Shown piece by piece: positions 61,597 to 64,000 of a stretch of DNA of 64,000 nucleotides (its first letter is position 1; the number at the start of each line of letters is the position of its first letter). The translations under genes were made by a program, and so were the position numbers. A model generated the notes under the pieces. That model was given only the letters and a program-made list of their open reading frames with translations, did not search any database and was not told the DNA's origin. This DNA comes from an uncultured Litoreibacter sp. (GTDB taxonomy: Bacteria; Pseudomonadota; Alphaproteobacteria; Rhodobacterales; Rhodobacteraceae): positions 180,751 through 244,750 of the forward strand of contig CANNGL010000005.1 of NCBI GenBank assembly GCA_947504205.1. The letters are read 5' to 3'.

Positions 61597-61794
61597 TTAG
61601 AAGTTCGCGATGTCGCCGCGGTTCAAACCGATGTCAGCAAGCTCACGAGCTGTCAGTACGCTCAATGCCTTGCGAGTAACGCGGCGATCATTCCACGCAA
61701 TAACTGCGCCGAACAGAGTTTCGAAGAGGCCAGATGCACGCGCGCCGAAGCGGACGCCATCGTTCAGGCCACGAGTGTTGTCGAGAAGTGCCAT
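61597..61794 (-). CDS. DUF1127 small Arg-rich protein
   Basis: A 65-residue protein with the DUF1127 C-terminus: AWNDRRVTRKALSVLTAREL followed by ADIGLNRGDIANF. Members are abundant small alphaproteobacterial proteins; in Agrobacterium and Rhodobacter such proteins are linked to RNA maturation and stress or phosphate responses. A GACCTG-type site precedes the start weakly. It is a single gene with its promoter in 61795-61900. Confidence 0.85.
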   Translation of the reverse strand: MALLDNTRGLNDGVRFGARASGLFETLFGAVIAWNDRRVTRKALSVLTARELADIGLNRGDIANF

Positions 61795-62120
61795 TTGACA
61801 GGTCCTTTTTGTAAAGTGCTGATCATTTCAGCAGAATTTCGTTCTGATCGGCATTTAGGATGCGAAAGTGTCTCCCACAAGACGGATTTCTGCATGTCCC
61901 CTATGCAATTGCAGCATAGCTTCGAATGATCTTCAATTTGTTGAAATTAAGGCAGAAATTTCAATTCGGGGCGTCGGAAATGAACCGAGAGGCGTCGAAT
62001 TTCTGCTTCCGAATCTGAACTAGTGAGGTGGCAGCTGAAAAAACAGGTAATTTCGTTTTCTTGGCAAATGTTCGCGTTTCGTGCTAGGTGTGCTTGCAAT
62101 AATAATAACAGGGGCATGCC
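61795..62120. other. 326-base intergenic region between DUF1127 and ruvC
   Basis: It holds the divergent promoters of the DUF1127 gene and ruvC. An AT-rich tract (61920-62110) includes CTTGCAATAATAATAACA before the ruvC start. A small RNA is possible but I see no clear hairpin-plus-T-run. No protein-coding frame is supported. Confidence 0.5.
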
Positions 62121-62627
62121 ATGCGCGTGTTGGGCATTGATCCGGGTCTCAGAAACCTTGGATGGGGCGTGATTGAAGCGGATGGATCGCGGATCCGTCA
62201 TATCGGAAATGGTGTATGCAAGTCGCAGCCGGGGCCACTGGCGGGCCGGTTGCTCGACCTTCATCAAAAGCTGACCAAGGTCGTCGAAACTTTTGCACCC
62301 GACGTGGCCGCTGTTGAGCAAACCTTTGTGAACAAGGACGGTGCAGGAACGCTCAAACTCGGTCAAGCGCGAGGGATCGCGATGCTGGTGCCTGCACAAG
62401 CTGGTCTGGATGTTGGCGAATATGCTCCAAATACGGTCAAGAAGACCGTGGTGGGGGTTGGCCACGCCGCGAAGCAACAGATCGACCATATGGTTCGCCT
62501 CCAACTGCCCGGTGTGGAGATTGATGGCCCTGATGCGGCCGATGCGCTGGCCATTGCGCTCTGCCACGCCTTTCATTTGCGCGCTGGCAACGGATTGGAA
62601 GCCGCTTTGAAACGGGCAACAGCATGA
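62121..62627 (+). CDS. ruvC: Holliday junction resolvase RuvC
   Basis: A 168-residue endonuclease that cuts Holliday junctions. Catalytic acids are visible: D7 ([13 protein letters not shown]), E66 (AAVEQTFV) and the Asp pair in [11 protein letters not shown]. It overlaps ruvA by ATGA. A normal-length member. Confidence 0.97.
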   Translation: MRVLGIDPGLRNLGWGVIEADGSRIRHIGNGVCKSQPGPLAGRLLDLHQKLTKVVETFAPDVAAVEQTFVNKDGAGTLKLGQARGIAMLVPAQAGLDVGEYAPNTVKKTVVGVGHAAKQQIDHMVRLQLPGVEIDGPDAADALAIALCHAFHLRAGNGLEAALKRATA

Positions 62628-63259
62628 TCGGGAAGTTGACCGGCATTTTGGACTATCGCGGCTCAGATCATGTCATGATCGACGTCGGCGGTATTGGGTA
62701 TGTCGTTTTCTGCTCGGACCGTACCTTGGCGGCTCTTCCAGCTTCAGGCCAGCCAGTTTCGCTCTATACGGATTTGCTGGTGCGTGAGGACCTTCTGCAA
62801 TTGTTTGGGTTTCGCACACCGATCGAGAAAGAGTGGCACAAACTGCTGATGTCGGTTCAAGGCATCGGGGCAAAAGCCTCAATGGCCATTCTATCCACGC
62901 TGGGCGCGGAGGGGGTGTCACGCGCCGTCACGCTTGGGGACTGGAACGCGATCAAAGCTGCAAAGGGTGTGGGACCGAAGACCGCTCAGAAGGTGGTCTT
63001 GGATCTGAAGGACAAGGCCCCCGGTATTATGGCGATCGGCGGCAGCATGCCCGAAGCACTGGGTGATTTAGAAGCGTCTATTGTCATAGAAGCGCCGACA
63101 GATACGGCAGCCCAAGCTGAGGCGCTGTCGGCACTGGTCAATCTTGGCTATTCTCAGGGGGACGCAGCTTCGGCGGTTGCGCAGGCTTCCAGCGAAAACA
63201 ATGATGGCACACAAGCGCTGATCAGAGCAGCGCTAAAACTGCTTGCGCCCAAGAGCTGA
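62624..63259 (+). CDS. ruvA: Holliday junction branch-migration protein RuvA
   Basis: A 211-residue RuvA. The N-terminal OB fold is [20 protein letters not shown], the helix-hairpin-helix pair [13 protein letters not shown] and [20 protein letters not shown], and domain III (residues ~150-208) ends in [10 protein letters not shown], which binds RuvB. It tetramerises on the junction DNA. Confidence 0.97.
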   Translation: MIGKLTGILDYRGSDHVMIDVGGIGYVVFCSDRTLAALPASGQPVSLYTDLLVREDLLQLFGFRTPIEKEWHKLLMSVQGIGAKASMAILSTLGAEGVSRAVTLGDWNAIKAAKGVGPKTAQKVVLDLKDKAPGIMAIGGSMPEALGDLEASIVIEAPTDTAAQAEALSALVNLGYSQGDAASAVAQASSENNDGTQALIRAALKLLAPKS

Positions 63260-63299
63260 TATCGCCAGTGACATCATACGTTTCAAATAAGTCCGTCAT

Positions 63300-64000
63300 A
63301 TGAGTGAACCTGACCCAACACTTAGGCCAGAAAAACGTCCCGAGGACGCGGATCGCGCGCTGCGTCCGCAGGGCCTTGATGAGTTCATTGGTCAGGCAGA
63401 GGCGAGATCAAATCTCAAAGTGTTTATCGAAAGTGCCCGGACCCGCGGTGAGGCGATGGACCATACGCTCTTTTATGGGCCGCCCGGGCTGGGCAAGACG
63501 ACATTGGCGCAGATCATGGCGCGAGAGTTGGGTGTGAACTACCGCATGACGTCAGGGCCGGTGCTGGCCAAAGCGGGTGATCTTGCGGCCATCCTGACCA
63601 ACCTTGAAGCGCGGGATGTGCTTTTCATAGATGAAATTCACCGATTGAACCCAGTTGTCGAAGAGGTTTTATACCCGGCGCTGGAAGACTTCGAACTCGA
63701 TCTTGTAATTGGGGAAGGACCTGCGGCCCGAACGGTCAGGATCGAGTTGCAGCCTTTCACGCTTGTTGGCGCCACCACGCGATTGGGACTTCTGACGACC
63801 CCGTTACGAGATCGCTTTGGCATTCCAACCCGTCTGCAGTTTTACACGGTTTCCGAGCTTGAGCAGATCGTGGCCCGCGGTGCAAAGCTTATGGGCGTTA
63901 ACGCTGATGAAGCAGGTATCACCGAGATCGCGACCCGCGCACGGGGCACACCTCGGATTGCAGGGCGTCTTTTGCGACGGGTCGTCGACTTTGCCTTGGT
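63300..64000 (+). CDS. ruvB: Holliday junction helicase RuvB, N-terminal part (cut by window end)
   Basis: The first ~233 residues of RuvB, an AAA+ hexameric motor driving branch migration. Starting at ATG 63300: the leader [32 protein letters not shown], Walker [10 protein letters not shown], Walker [13 protein letters not shown], sensor 1 [12 protein letters not shown], the arginine finger region LRDRFG, and the start of the sensor 2 helix [13 protein letters not shown]. The reading frame continues open to the window edge, so the C-terminal winged helix is missing. There are 40 bases between ruvA and ruvB. Confidence 0.96.
   Translation, partial: MSEPDPTLRPEKRPEDADRALRPQGLDEFIGQAEARSNLKVFIESARTRGEAMDHTLFYGPPGLGKTTLAQIMARELGVNYRMTSGPVLAKAGDLAAILTNLEARDVLFIDEIHRLNPVVEEVLYPALEDFELDLVIGEGPAARTVRIELQPFTLVGATTRLGLLTTPLRDRFGIPTRLQFYTVSELEQIVARGAKLMGVNADEAGITEIATRARGTPRIAGRLLRRVVDFAL

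Overview
The window looks like chromosomal DNA of a marine alphaproteobacterium, most likely a Rhodobacteraceae (Roseobacter-group) member. The clues are the FDH3-type formate dehydrogenase with DUF3305/DUF3306 partners, a Tat-exported PhoX-type phosphatase, a DUF1127 protein, a Hint-domain protein and the ruvCAB order. The base composition is moderately GC-rich, and frequent ATGA overlaps show tightly packed operons. I see no tRNA, rRNA, CRISPR array, transposase or integrase.

Layout. Positions 1-17093 hold a respiratory formate dehydrogenase locus: an Mrp-type ATPase (partial), a DUF6494-like protein, a cytochrome c, a poly-ferredoxin protein, DUF3305, DUF3306, a TorD-type chaperone, a small Tat protein, the catalytic alpha and FeS beta subunits, the cytochrome b gamma subunit, a WD40-cytochrome c fusion, a 42-residue protein and the tungstate importer TupBCA. 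Two genes of opposite orientation (9495-12031) split beta from gamma. Positions 17190-26348 and 37817-42077 are two halves of one sugar-utilisation locus. They hold an ABC importer, an aldo/keto reductase, a lactonase-like amidohydrolase, PfkB and FGGY kinases, BtpA-family and M42 proteins, a FucU mutarotase and a second ribokinase. The halves are separated by about 11.4 kb of accessory genes (26349-37760): PhoX, several hypotheticals, a P-loop kinase, a SARP-like regulator followed by a PAP2 phosphatase and a subtilisin-type protease, and two small unknown genes.

Positions 42081-45932 encode a GacS/GacA-like phosphorelay with a small sulfite-oxidase-fold protein. Then come modABC (molybdate import), coupled to a 5-oxoprolinase/hydantoinase gene, a Hint-domain protein, rpsD, an ATP-grasp protein, a PAS protein, an SDR with a divergent LysR regulator and an MFS transporter, msrA, prmA, a one-TM protein, DUF1127 and ruvCAB (ruvB cut by the window end).

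How the genes fit together. TupBCA, ModABC and the chaperone set would supply and insert the W/Mo-bis-MGD cofactor of the formate dehydrogenase, which feeds electrons through FeS subunits to cytochrome b and possibly to the two c-type cytochromes. The most novel-looking unit is the SARP-like regulator / PAP2 / subtilisin trio (31961-36334). A ladder of GGG-centred direct repeats on an 11-bp period (31822-31892) lies upstream of it, the geometry expected of a SARP-type operator. The 7-2-7 palindrome in front of the GacA-like regulator and the palindromes over the LysR start codon are two further readable regulatory sites.
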